The notes beneath the pieces were generated by a model. That model was given only the letters and a program-made list of their open reading frames with translations. It did not search any database and was not told the DNA's origin. Shown piece by piece: positions 1 to 9,900 of a stretch of DNA of 64,000 bases; the stretch's first letter is position 1; each line of letters starts with the position of its first letter. This DNA comes from a virus. The stretch is from IMG/VR virus record IMGVR_UViG_3300008111_000002, positions 124,001-188,000 of that record. One strand, written 5' to 3'. A program made the translations under genes and the position numbers.

Positions 1-4
1 GTTA

Positions 5-187
5 ATGACAGATACATCTAGTACTACAGCATACTTTATTAAAGAAACAATTATTCCACCGTTTCAAACGTTAAGAGCAATCAATGGTGGAGAAAAATTA
101 ATTTTAATGAGCGATAACGAAATGAAAGTTGTCAGTACAAAACCAGATTCTGTTGACGTTGTTGTAAGTTACGTAGAAATTACATAA
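5..187 (+). CDS. Small hypothetical protein, possibly 5'-truncated
   Basis: This encodes 60 residues from an ATG at position 5. The frame is still open to the window edge (the preceding codon is TTA), so the real start may lie upstream and the protein may be longer. I do not recognise it. It is beta-rich (a run of alternating hydrophobics near VDVVVSYVEI at the C-terminus) and has no cysteine or membrane segment. It lies 12 nt before another small gene and upstream of the fibre genes, so a virion or fibre-accessory role is inferred from position only. Confidence 0.55.
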   Translation: MTDTSSTTAYFIKETIIPPFQTLRAINGGEKLILMSDNEMKVVSTKPDSVDVVVSYVEIT

Positions 188-199
188 GGAATTATAAAA

Positions 200-574
200 A
201 TGAGTCAAACATATTACGTTGGCGCACCAGATCTAGGCTCAATGCTTGGTGAAGGTAATATTAGATATTTTTACGGACTTCGTCGCGATGCAGAAGGTAA
301 CATTTTTTTAAGTAAAGTTGACCAGGTCTTGGGAGACGATATAGTTCCTATTAATGTTGCCGGACCGTTTGACGAAAATTTTAATGATTTTGAATTTGGT
401 GTTGATTTTTTTGATGGTACATTAGAAGATAAAACAAAACCATACCCAAATTTATATTTTGATCAATATAAGTGGGACGAGCGTAACATTTATTATTATA
501 TCAATGAGAATGGTGAACTAGTAGCACGTATCAATAAAAAATACGATTATAGTTTAGTAGATGTTGGACAATAA
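200..574 (+). CDS. Hypothetical protein upstream of fibre genes
   Basis: A 124-residue protein starting at ATG 200, preceded by an AAGGA-like ribosome-binding site in TAAGGAATTATAAAAATG. It is rich in Asp, Tyr and Phe (for example DENFNDFEFGVDFF around residues 60-73), acidic, and without membrane segments. I do not recognise the family. Its place directly before a 1114-residue fibre, in the same direction and ahead of a late promoter box, suggests a late virion protein or fibre/baseplate accessory. No functional motif supports anything more specific. Confidence 0.7.
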   Translation: MSQTYYVGAPDLGSMLGEGNIRYFYGLRRDAEGNIFLSKVDQVLGDDIVPINVAGPFDENFNDFEFGVDFFDGTLEDKTKPYPNLYFDQYKWDERNIYYYINENGELVARINKKYDYSLVDVGQ

Positions 575-577
575 ATA
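570..577 (+). promoter_or_regulatory. T4-type late promoter box
   Basis: AATAAATA differs at one position from the T4 late consensus TATAAATA. It lies 21 nt before the fibre start codon, leaving room for a normal leader with a GAGG ribosome-binding site (ACGAGGATTAACC). Confidence 0.55.
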
Positions 578-598
578 TAAAATTAACGAGGATTAACC

Positions 599-3500
599 AT
601 GGCAGAGTTTAAATTAGGTAGATTGCGTTTTGTATGGAAGAATACATGGACAACATCTACTGCATATGTTAAAGACGATATTGTAAGATATGGTGGCAAG
701 GCTTATGTGTGCGTATCAAGTCACACATCATCTGCAACCGTAGCAGGGGGCTTTTATAGCGATTTATCCACTAGATGGCAGTTAATGAATGACGGTATTC
801 AGTGGGCACAAGCGTGGGCGACCAGTACATATTATAAAGTTGCCGACGTAGTCAAGTACGGAGGCCGCGCTTATATTTGTATTACTGGTCACACTTCTGC
901 TGCTACCGCTGCACTGGGACTAGAACAAAACTCTGCCAACTGGGAAGTTTTAGTAGACGGTATTGCATTTGGCGGTGCATGGTCTTCTGCTGTAAGATAT
1001 AAAGTTAACGATGTTGTTAGTTATGGCGGACAGTTATACATCTGTAATTTACATCACACTAGTACATCAACATTTGATGTAGCTAAGTTCACATTATTTG
1101 CGTCTGGTCTACAATTTGAAGGAGCATATGCTGGAGGCACTTCATATCAACCAGGTGACGTTGTAACATACGGTTCAAACTCATATGTAGCAGTACAGAC
1201 CACATTAGGGAATTTGCCAACTGATCCAGTATACTGGACTGCAATCACAACCGGTGTTCAATTTAGAGGTGCTTACGCAGGAGGGACTGCATATAGAAAA
1301 GGTGATATTGTTAGTTTTGGAGCACATACGTTCGTTGCCAAACAAGATACCACAGGCAATGCTCCAAGTAATGCAACTTTCTGGGATACGCTTAATACTG
1401 GCTCTAAATTTAGCGGCACTTATGCCGGCGGAACAACTTATAATATTGGGGAAGTTGTTCAATACGGCGGATACCAATATATTGCAAAACAAACCACTAC
1501 AGGAAATCTTCCAACTAATGCAACCTATTGGGATGTACTAGTTAAAGGTTATACTTACGTTGGTACTTACAGTACTGCCGGTACTTATAAACCAGGTGAA
1601 TTAGTTGATTATGGTGGTAGTATCTATGCAGCCAAAGTTGATGTAGCAATTAATCAAGAACCATCAGATAATACCAAATGGGATTTATTTGCCAAAGGAT
1701 TCCAGTTTAGAGGAATATGGACAGGAGCTCCAGCACATCCGTATGTTCCAGGAGATTTAGTAAAATACGGCGGACATGTATATGTTAATATTTTAACAGC
1801 AACAAACCAAGTTCCGACAAATGCCACATATTGGACAAAATTTGTCGACGGTTTATCGTTTGTGGGAAATTACGCAAACGCTACAGCTTACAAACCAGGC
1901 GAAGCTGTTAGATACGGTGGTCGTGTTTATCTTTGTATCCTAGCGCACACATCAGATAACGCAACCAATATTGAACCACCAAATGCTACATACTGGGAAC
2001 TATTAAGTTCTGGTATGAAATGGATGGGCACTTGGAGTGCCGGCACTGAATATGATTTAGATGATGTTGTTTCATACTTACAGAGTTCGTATATTTCTAT
2101 TGTTAGTGATAATATTGGAAACGATCCAGTTTCGTCGCCCGGTTCGTGGCAGCTAGTTGCTCAAACAGGTGACTTAGGTCCTGTTTTAACAACCACGGGC
2201 GATACTTATTTTAGAAACTCGGCTGGCTCAGTAGCAAGATTACCAATTGGTACTAATGGTCAAATTTTGGTAGCCAGTGCAGCTGGAATTCCTGGATACG
2301 AAAATAATAATCAAACAGCAAATGTCTATTATGTCACTCCCGAAGGTAGTAATAGTAATAACGGCAGAACACTGAATCGTGCATTTGCATCTATTAGATA
2401 TGCCTGCACACAAGTCACTGGACCCGCAACAATTTATGTTAAGAGCGGAACTTATACAGAACAACTACCTATTGTAGTACCGGCTAGCGTTTCAATCGTT
2501 GGCGACGGTGTAAGAACTACTACTGTAACAGCAGCCGCAGGAACTAGTACAGACGGATCAACATTGAACAGTAGAACAACTATGTTCTTAATGAGTAATG
2601 CTTCGATGGTAAAAGATCTAAATTGTACAGGCATGAACGGGTTTGCAATAAGTGGCGGAACACCAACTAGTATTGAAGCAGCGACTAGAGGCGGTGTATT
2701 CTTTGCACTAAATCCTGACAGTCCTGTAACTACTAAGAGTCCATATATTCAGGATGTTACTACATTTTCTACCGCAGGCATTGGTGCGTTAATTGACGGC
2801 GGAGTTCATAATACCGGCAATAAATCAATGGTCCTAAGTAACTTTACATGTATCAACGATGGGGGTGTTGGAGTCTGGACCAGACATGCAGCTAAAGCAG
2901 AACTAGTTTCTGTGTTCACTTATTATTGTGTGTTTGGATATGCTTCATCAGACGGTGGTCAAATTCGTGCATTAAACGGTAATAATAGTTACGGAACTTA
3001 TGGATCAGCATCAGAAGGATTTGATACATTTGAAACTCCGGTGACTGGTGTATTGCATGGCGGACTAATTACATATCAAAGTATCGTTGGCGGTTCGTTT
3101 AGTCCAGGGCAGACAATTACTGGTAGTGTATCAGGAGCCACTGGAACGGTATTGAGTTCGCAAGAGGGTGTTAGCAGAATTTATTATAAAGCAGTATCTA
3201 ATACATTCCAAGCAGGCGAAACTGTTTCAAATGGTTCTGGAGTAAGCGCAGTTATTGCCACCGGCGGTGTAACAGGACAGAAAGGATTTGTATTAGCATT
3301 ATCTGGATTTAGTTCTGAACCTAGACCAGGTGGCAGTATTACAATTGCCGGCGATTCTCAACCATATATTATTCAAACGGTTGCTGATTATTCAGCAGGT
3401 GGTAGTGGTTATAAACCTGCAGGTTATGCGTTGGTAATTTTAACAACAGAAAAATTAACAGCAAGCGCAGATACTACCGCAGTTACTCTAAGATACAGAT

Positions 3501-3943
3501 TTAGTACAGTCAGACTAACAGGTCACGACTTTTTAAGTGTTGGTACCGGTGGCATTAGTACTACTAATTACCCAGGTGTTCCTTCACAAGCAGCATCACA
3601 AGTAAATGAAGTTATTGAAACATATCCGGGTCGTGTTTATTATGTTACAACAGACCAAGATGGTAATTTCAGAGTTGGTGAATACTTTAAAGTCGATCAA
3701 GCAACTGGTAAAGCAACGTTAAATGCAAGTGCATTCGATCTAAGCGGTTTGACCAGTTTAAGATTAGGTAGTATTGGAGCTCAGTTAGGTGAATTGGTTA
3801 ACGAATTTTCATCAGACACCACACTAAGCGGAAATTCAAATTCAGCAGTTCCAACAGAGGCAGCAGTTAAATCGTATGTTGATACAAACAATACGCAAAC
3901 AAACGTTAACTCGATCGCTTACGCCATTGCGTTAGGCGGATAA
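599..3943 (+). CDS. Tail fibre/adhesin with ten carbohydrate-binding-like repeats
   Basis: An 1114-residue virion adhesin. Residues about 9-515 hold ten tandem repeats of roughly 48-55 residues with the pattern W/F-x-G-x-(Y/W)-x(5)-Y-x(2)-G-D/E-(V/I)-V-x-Y-G-G-x-x-Y followed by a Trp. This resembles the small chitin/cellulose-binding fold (CBM5/12-like) known from phage fibres. From about residue 575 (NVYYVTPEGSNSNNGRTLNR) comes a pectin-lyase-like beta-helix start (DUF1565-like: repeated short strands with ASIRYAC and TIYVKSGTY). The C-terminus is helical (EAAVKSYVDTNN) and ends AIALGG, as does the 355-residue fibre downstream. The start ATG at 599 follows GAGG. It is probably a trimeric receptor-binding fibre; the ligand cannot be read from sequence. 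Confidence 0.85.
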   Translation: MAEFKLGRLRFVWKNTWTTSTAYVKDDIVRYGGKAYVCVSSHTSSATVAGGFYSDLSTRWQLMNDGIQWAQAWATSTYYKVADVVKYGGRAYICITGHTSAATAALGLEQNSANWEVLVDGIAFGGAWSSAVRYKVNDVVSYGGQLYICNLHHTSTSTFDVAKFTLFASGLQFEGAYAGGTSYQPGDVVTYGSNSYVAVQTTLGNLPTDPVYWTAITTGVQFRGAYAGGTAYRKGDIVSFGAHTFVAKQDTTGNAPSNATFWDTLNTGSKFSGTYAGGTTYNIGEVVQYGGYQYIAKQTTTGNLPTNATYWDVLVKGYTYVGTYSTAGTYKPGELVDYGGSIYAAKVDVAINQEPSDNTKWDLFAKGFQFRGIWTGAPAHPYVPGDLVKYGGHVYVNILTATNQVPTNATYWTKFVDGLSFVGNYANATAYKPGEAVRYGGRVYLCILAHTSDNATNIEPPNATYWELLSSGMKWMGTWSAGTEYDLDDVVSYLQSSYISIVSDNIGNDPVSSPGSWQLVAQTGDLGPVLTTTGDTYFRNSAGSVARLPIGTNGQILVASAAGIPGYENNNQTANVYYVTPEGSNSNNGRTLNRAFASIRYACTQVTGPATIYVKSGTYTEQLPIVVPASVSIVGDGVRTTTVTAAAGTSTDGSTLNSRTTMFLMSNASMVKDLNCTGMNGFAISGGTPTSIEAATRGGVFFALNPDSPVTTKSPYIQDVTTFSTAGIGALIDGGVHNTGNKSMVLSNFTCINDGGVGVWTRHAAKAELVSVFTYYCVFGYASSDGGQIRALNGNNSYGTYGSASEGFDTFETPVTGVLHGGLITYQSIVGGSFSPGQTITGSVSGATGTVLSSQEGVSRIYYKAVSNTFQAGETVSNGSGVSAVIATGGVTGQKGFVLALSGFSSEPRPGGSITIAGDSQPYIIQTVADYSAGGSGYKPAGYALVILTTEKLTASADTTAVTLRYRFSTVRLTGHDFLSVGTGGISTTNYPGVPSQAASQVNEVIETYPGRVYYVTTDQDGNFRVGEYFKVDQATGKATLNASAFDLSGLTSLRLGSIGAQLGELVNEFSSDTTLSGNSNSAVPTEAAVKSYVDTNNTQTNVNSIAYAIALGG

Positions 3944-3946
3944 ATA
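3939..3946 (+). promoter_or_regulatory. T4-type late promoter box
   Basis: GATAAATA overlaps the stop codon of the upstream fibre gene and lies 19 nt before the next start. The intervening leader carries AAGGATAG as a ribosome-binding site. Confidence 0.6.
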
Positions 3947-3965
3947 TTAAAAAGGATAGAAATAA

Positions 3966-6900
3966 ATGGCTAAGACACTAGTTTTCAATTATACATTTAC
4001 ACCGGGATCAGATTCTATCACGGTCGATGGTAACGTTTCACCTAAAAGGGTGTTGTTAATCACAAACGTTACAAAAAACATTATTTTGTTTAACTTTGCT
4101 GATACTACAAAGAAAATTATCAGTGCAACTTATAGTACTGCAAACGATACAACTACGTTTGTTTTACAATACGATTGTGCAGCAATGCTTGCTGGTGATA
4201 ATCTACAGATTTTCATTGAACAAGATTTCAACGAAATAGAACCAAGCCCGACATTTACAGATCCTGTATCTAAGATGCGTGTTTCACAACCAAACACACT
4301 TATTGATACGGACTTTGAATACGGTTTGCAATCTACCAAGTGGGAAACCGTAGAGCGCATGAATGAAGTTCCAGCGTTCCATAGCATTTTAGGTGATACT
4401 CCGTTAACAAACATTGTTGGCATCACAACCAGTGGTACAAGAATTGTAACAGTAACAACCAGTGTTGCACACGGTATTGTTACTGGTATTCCTATTGATG
4501 TAAGAGGAGTAGGTTCTCCGTCTGCTGAAGGTACATTTGTAGTTAAAAGAACTACAGATTTAACATTCACTTACGAAGCTCGTGCTGTTCAACCAGGTAA
4601 TGTTGCCGTTCCGGCTAGTATTTTTACTCCATATGTAACAATTACATTGGGTAGATTCTATGTAGGATCGCAAGTAGATTTAGATAATTCTGTTGCAAAC
4701 ACCACAGGTATGTTAGTTACTAACGGTTCTAATCCTAGTACCTTAACAGCCTACACTGAACAAAGACATGGCTTTCCAGCAAACAGTACATTCTATTTGG
4801 TAAACAGTCTTGCTAATTTAAAATTAGATTTTAATCCAGTTTCTTTAACTACAGGAACAGGCGAAGTTGACGATCGTATAACTTTAGCAGGAACAAACGC
4901 TGTGTTTACAGCCACTACTAGTACAACAACACTGACCGTTACAGTATTGACCAGTGGAGTGTTAACTATTGGATCTGTTATTACTGGTGGAACATTTACT
5001 CCGGGCTGTATCATTACTGCATTCGGTACTGGAGTAGGCGGTACTGGTACGTATACAATCAGTCAATCAAATACCAACGGTAGTGCGGTATCATATACAG
5101 CAACCAGTTACGGAACTGGCTATTTTAATCCAACTGAGCCATTCCACACCGGTTCAATCAGAAGAAATATTACTCAGCTTGATATTAACATTTCAACAGG
5201 CGTAATTACTATGGCTAAACACGGTCTAGTAACTGGAGACATGGTGGCTTATGTTGGTGTTAGCCCAGCTGGAGTGTTGCCTCAGGTCAATGCTAATGCA
5301 TCTACATGGTTCAACTATGCTGGTGGTCAAATACCACAATACGGTACTGCGGTAAGTGCTACATTGGGCAAATTTATGTTTGTTAATGTAACAGGACCAG
5401 ATACTTTCAAGTTATACATGAACCCAAAAGATGCATATGCCGATACAAGTCAATTAGTTTTTAACGGTATTGGATCAGGTACTCATACATTTGCATTGTT
5501 TAGACGCGGTACTGATGTAATTCCTAATATTGCTTCTATTGAATCAGTTAATGCAACTTCAGTTTATATTGTTACATTAACAGCTGGAAATACATGTCAA
5601 GGACTTAATATTTTTCCTAAACAGCAAATTACAGTTAGCGGGGCAGATGTTGCAGCATTAAACGGTGTATTTAGAGTTATCTCTACCAGTTTTGATAGAA
5701 ATGGCACTACTTTTAGAATGCAGGGACCAACCAATGCAGCTGGTGTTGATATCAATGCAACTGCCAGTCAAGTTTACACTGTATTAAATTCTGGTGGCAA
5801 TGGTACAACCAGTTTTAACAGATATGATGCTGTAACAGGATTCGGTATTAGAGCACAACTACATGAAGATCCGCTTTGGAATAGACATCGTGCGTCTATT
5901 GACGATTGGAGATCTAAAACTGGTAAATGGTTTACTCTGCAACACTGCGGTATTACTGCCAATAGCGATGCAATCTACATTAAAAATCACGGTTTAGAAA
6001 CTGGTGAGCCAGTAATTTTTCAAAACTATGGGCAAGCCAATAGTGGTGGAACTAACGTTCCTACAGGTGATGCAATCTATTTTGTCAATAGAGTAGACGC
6101 TGACTCATTTGAACTATTTTGGGGTGAAAACGTTTCAGTAGCAACAGGACCTTACGCCAGTGCAACTTCTGGTAGTAAACTTGACTTTAGTGCATTGACC
6201 ACAATTGCAGGCGGTTTTATGTGTATTCAGCCAGGATTTACTGTAAACACATTTACTGCAACAGCAACAGGTGGAAGCGGAGCAGCACGTGATCGTGTTG
6301 TCTGTCAATATCAAACTGTGCCAGCAAATATCTACGAAGGACAGAAAATTATTCTAAAATTAGGTGCTGGACCAAGTGCCGCGCCAACTGGCGTGACTAC
6401 CAGTGCCAATACTTTTGGTGCTTTTCAATATTACTATGTAAGAAATGTATGGACTGGTGACGGTGTTGTAGAATTTTCTATTAGCTTAACTCCTACAGGC
6501 TCACCAGTTGACTTTAGTGGCGGTACAATTACCTCTGGTGTCGGTGGCACAGGTGTTACGGGTGGCGGAAGATTTTTCTGCTGCGCAATTGATGAAAATC
6601 CATTTAGCAACAGCTTCTTCCTAGCAAATCACGGCGGAGTACAGACAAATCAACGTGTTGGAAATCTTTCAGGATCCACTGATTTAGTTACAGGAATTGC
6701 ATCACAGGGTGTATATCCTACTGGCCCAGATTATCCTGGTCCACTATTTGACACAGTAACTGATGCAACTGGTGCTAACTGGCCAAGAATTCGTACATAT
6801 CTAACACAGCCTACACAGGTTATTCCTGGATTGACCAGCGGTAGTCAGTACTACATGGTTCCAATCACCAATGATATCTTTAAGGTTCATCTGTTATCGG

Positions 6901-9900
6901 CTGCGTTACCAACAGGTAACCCAACAGTACAGTTAAGCGGAATTGTTCAAACAACTAATGCTTGTACACCAATGGCATTTACTGCACCATTTGTTCAAAA
7001 CATTTACGCCAACAGATTTGTAGTACCTATTCAAGATCAGGTGTTTGTTGATGGTGCTGTTATTCGTTATAAAAATAACGGCGGACTTGATTTAGGTAGC
7101 GGCCTGTCTGGATACCCTGGTCTTGTTAACAACACACAATATATTGTTAGAAATGTTAATAATACTATTCTATGGAATATATCTGGAACATTAAGTGCTG
7201 CAACTGCTGTTGCAACTAGTTTGACAATTACTACCAACACTGGATTAGCAATAGGTGACACTATTAAAGTAGGTACCGAGTTTATTTTAATTACTAACAT
7301 TTCAGGTACTACACTAACAGTTACCAGAGCACAACGAGCAACAACTGCTGCTGCTATTGTAGAAGGAGCATTAGTTGAAAAACTATACGGAAGTTTCCAA
7401 CTATTTGAAACAGAAGCTGGACGTAGTAGACAACTTACAGCCGGTGCCGGTGATGCTACCAACGATTGGTGGACTGTTACTACTCATAACTTAAAAGCAG
7501 GTGAAACTGTAACTGTTGCTGCAACCACAGGCGGTGTTGCTACAGGTGTTAGCGCAGGTAACGGTGTAGTTTATTTTGCAATTATCTTTAATGCGAATAC
7601 ATTTGGATTAGCATTGACACCGGCATTGGCTTATGCAGGATTCCCAATTGATATTACAACTGCAGGTACTAACTGGACATTTATACATTTCTATAATGCT
7701 GTTCCTATCCAAGGTTTAGCCAGCAGTGCTATTGACCATACTTTTGAAGATGTATCGTCTACTGGAACTTTAGATGGCGGTTATACTGCTACCAGCGTTG
7801 GAAATAATACTATTGCTTTACCGATAGGTACTACAGTTTCAAATAGAATATTCTACTTTGAACCTGCAGATTATCTACAAATGGAAACCGGTGAATTCCA
7901 AATTACAAATCATGGATTTAATACTGGTACCAAAGTAACCTACTCAAAAGGAGCATTAGCCAACGCTATTGGTGAAGGTACAGTTCCTCCAACAGGTAAC
8001 AACACTTATAATAGTCTAATCAATAATACTGCATATTATGTAATTAGAACCGGTTTAGACAGTTTCCAATTAGCAACTACCAAAGCAAATGCATTGGCAG
8101 GAATTGCTATTACTAGATTTGCAAGTTTAGGAAGTGCCGGAGCCCATACATTTACTACAGATCAGGTATTTGGCGAAAGCTTATCGGGTGGACTAGCAAC
8201 AATTGTAGCCAGAGATTTAATTGTTAACGGTAGCTCAGCAGCTACAGTGTTAGCTTCATCGGATCGTATTAATTTTACTTCACACGGTTTAGTAACTGGT
8301 GACAGAGTAATTTATAGAGTATGGGCCGGTGGTCGTGTAATTAACGGTCTGGTTGATGGACGCCAGTATTTTGTTAATAATACTGCATCTGGTGCACCTA
8401 GGGGCGGTGGTGGCGCATCAGCGGCCAACAACTTCTCTCTACACAACACTTGGGTTGGTGCGTATACCAATACAGACTTAGTTGATCTTGTTGGTGTAGG
8501 ATTGGGAACTGTTCACCAGTTTAAAGTATCGAATCCGACTCTAAGAGGAACAATTTATAGAGGCGAGTGGAACGCCAGTGATACTTATGTATACGGTGAC
8601 GTTGTTTTATATAACAACACATACTTTATGAGTTTGACTAGTGCCAACACTGGCGCCAGCCAAGTTCCTGTATCACTAACCACTAACTTGGATAATTTAA
8701 GTTGGTTAAGAGTGCCTACATTACCATCATACAGTACTAGATTCCTAGTAAGTTATAGAGGCGGCAATACTGTTAAGGTAAGTAATCAAATTCCAAAACG
8801 TACAATTTATTTTAACGCAAACACTGCACCAAGTGTTGCCAATGATACAATTACAATCACCGCTCACAGATTATTAACAGGTGACGCAGTGCGTTATGAA
8901 ATTGATGCAATTGGCGGAAATCATGCAGGAACAACTCCAGCTGTTGGTACTCAAAGTCAAGTAATTAACACTGCTGGCGCTACTTCGTATCAAACACCAA
9001 TTGGCGGATTAGTAGCTAATAGAATTTACTATGTTAACAGACAAGACGCTAATAATATTACTCTGCACAACACCTACGCTGAAGCTATCGAAGGCGGTAG
9101 TGGTGGTGGCGCAGTTGCTACACAAACAGCAGTAAATATTACAGCAGTAGCTCCAACAGGTAACGCTGCTCATAGATTTGCAGTTATTGAAAACGTAACC
9201 TATGAAATGAATGTATTGTCTGTAGTAAACGATCAAGAAATGATTGTAACTGATCCGTTTACTGCTAGACAAATTCAATTTAATCCACAGGGCAGTTTTG
9301 TTGGTGTGGCTAGCTTGCAAATTGATGTTGTTAATCTTGACACTGATGAAATTTATCTACCAGACCATAATTTATATACTGGTACAAAAGTGGTTTATAC
9401 CTTTGGTTTACCTAACAGTGGTACTGTAATGGCTGGATTAACTGATGGTACTTCCTATTATGTAATTAGAAAAACCAAGGATATCATTCAATTAGCAACC
9501 AACGAAGATAATGCATTGAGAATGATACCAGTTGATATTACAACTCGTGGTACTGGTTTCCAACATTACTTGATTGCATCAACAGTACTAGGTTCTAGCT
9601 ATATTAGATATGACAATACTGGTGCACTGACAACTAATGCACCAACAGGTACGATATTCTTTACTGGTCAACAGGGAAGTAACGTTAGAAACGGTGTGTT
9701 ATTAGCATTACCAATTATTCAGGAAACTGAATTATATGTACGTCCAGATTGTACTAATGTACATAGACCATTTGATGGCGGTGTTGAGATTAATGCATCA
9801 ACTAGTCCAAACGTAAGTATTGTACGTCAGACACGCAAGTATTTCCGCTATCAATCTGGTAAAGGGCTACAATATTCTACAGGTGTTAACTTTAGTCCAA

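Noticed and set aside
1254-1541. 95-codon forward frame inside the ten-repeat fibre
   Set aside because: Arises from the repeat periodicity read in another frame; no independent start.
4130-4570. 146-codon antisense frame in the 2472-residue adhesin gene
   Set aside because: Val/Thr/Pro-rich product expected from the complement of a Thr/Val/Gly-rich repeat gene; several similar antisense frames occur along the fibre genes without start signals.
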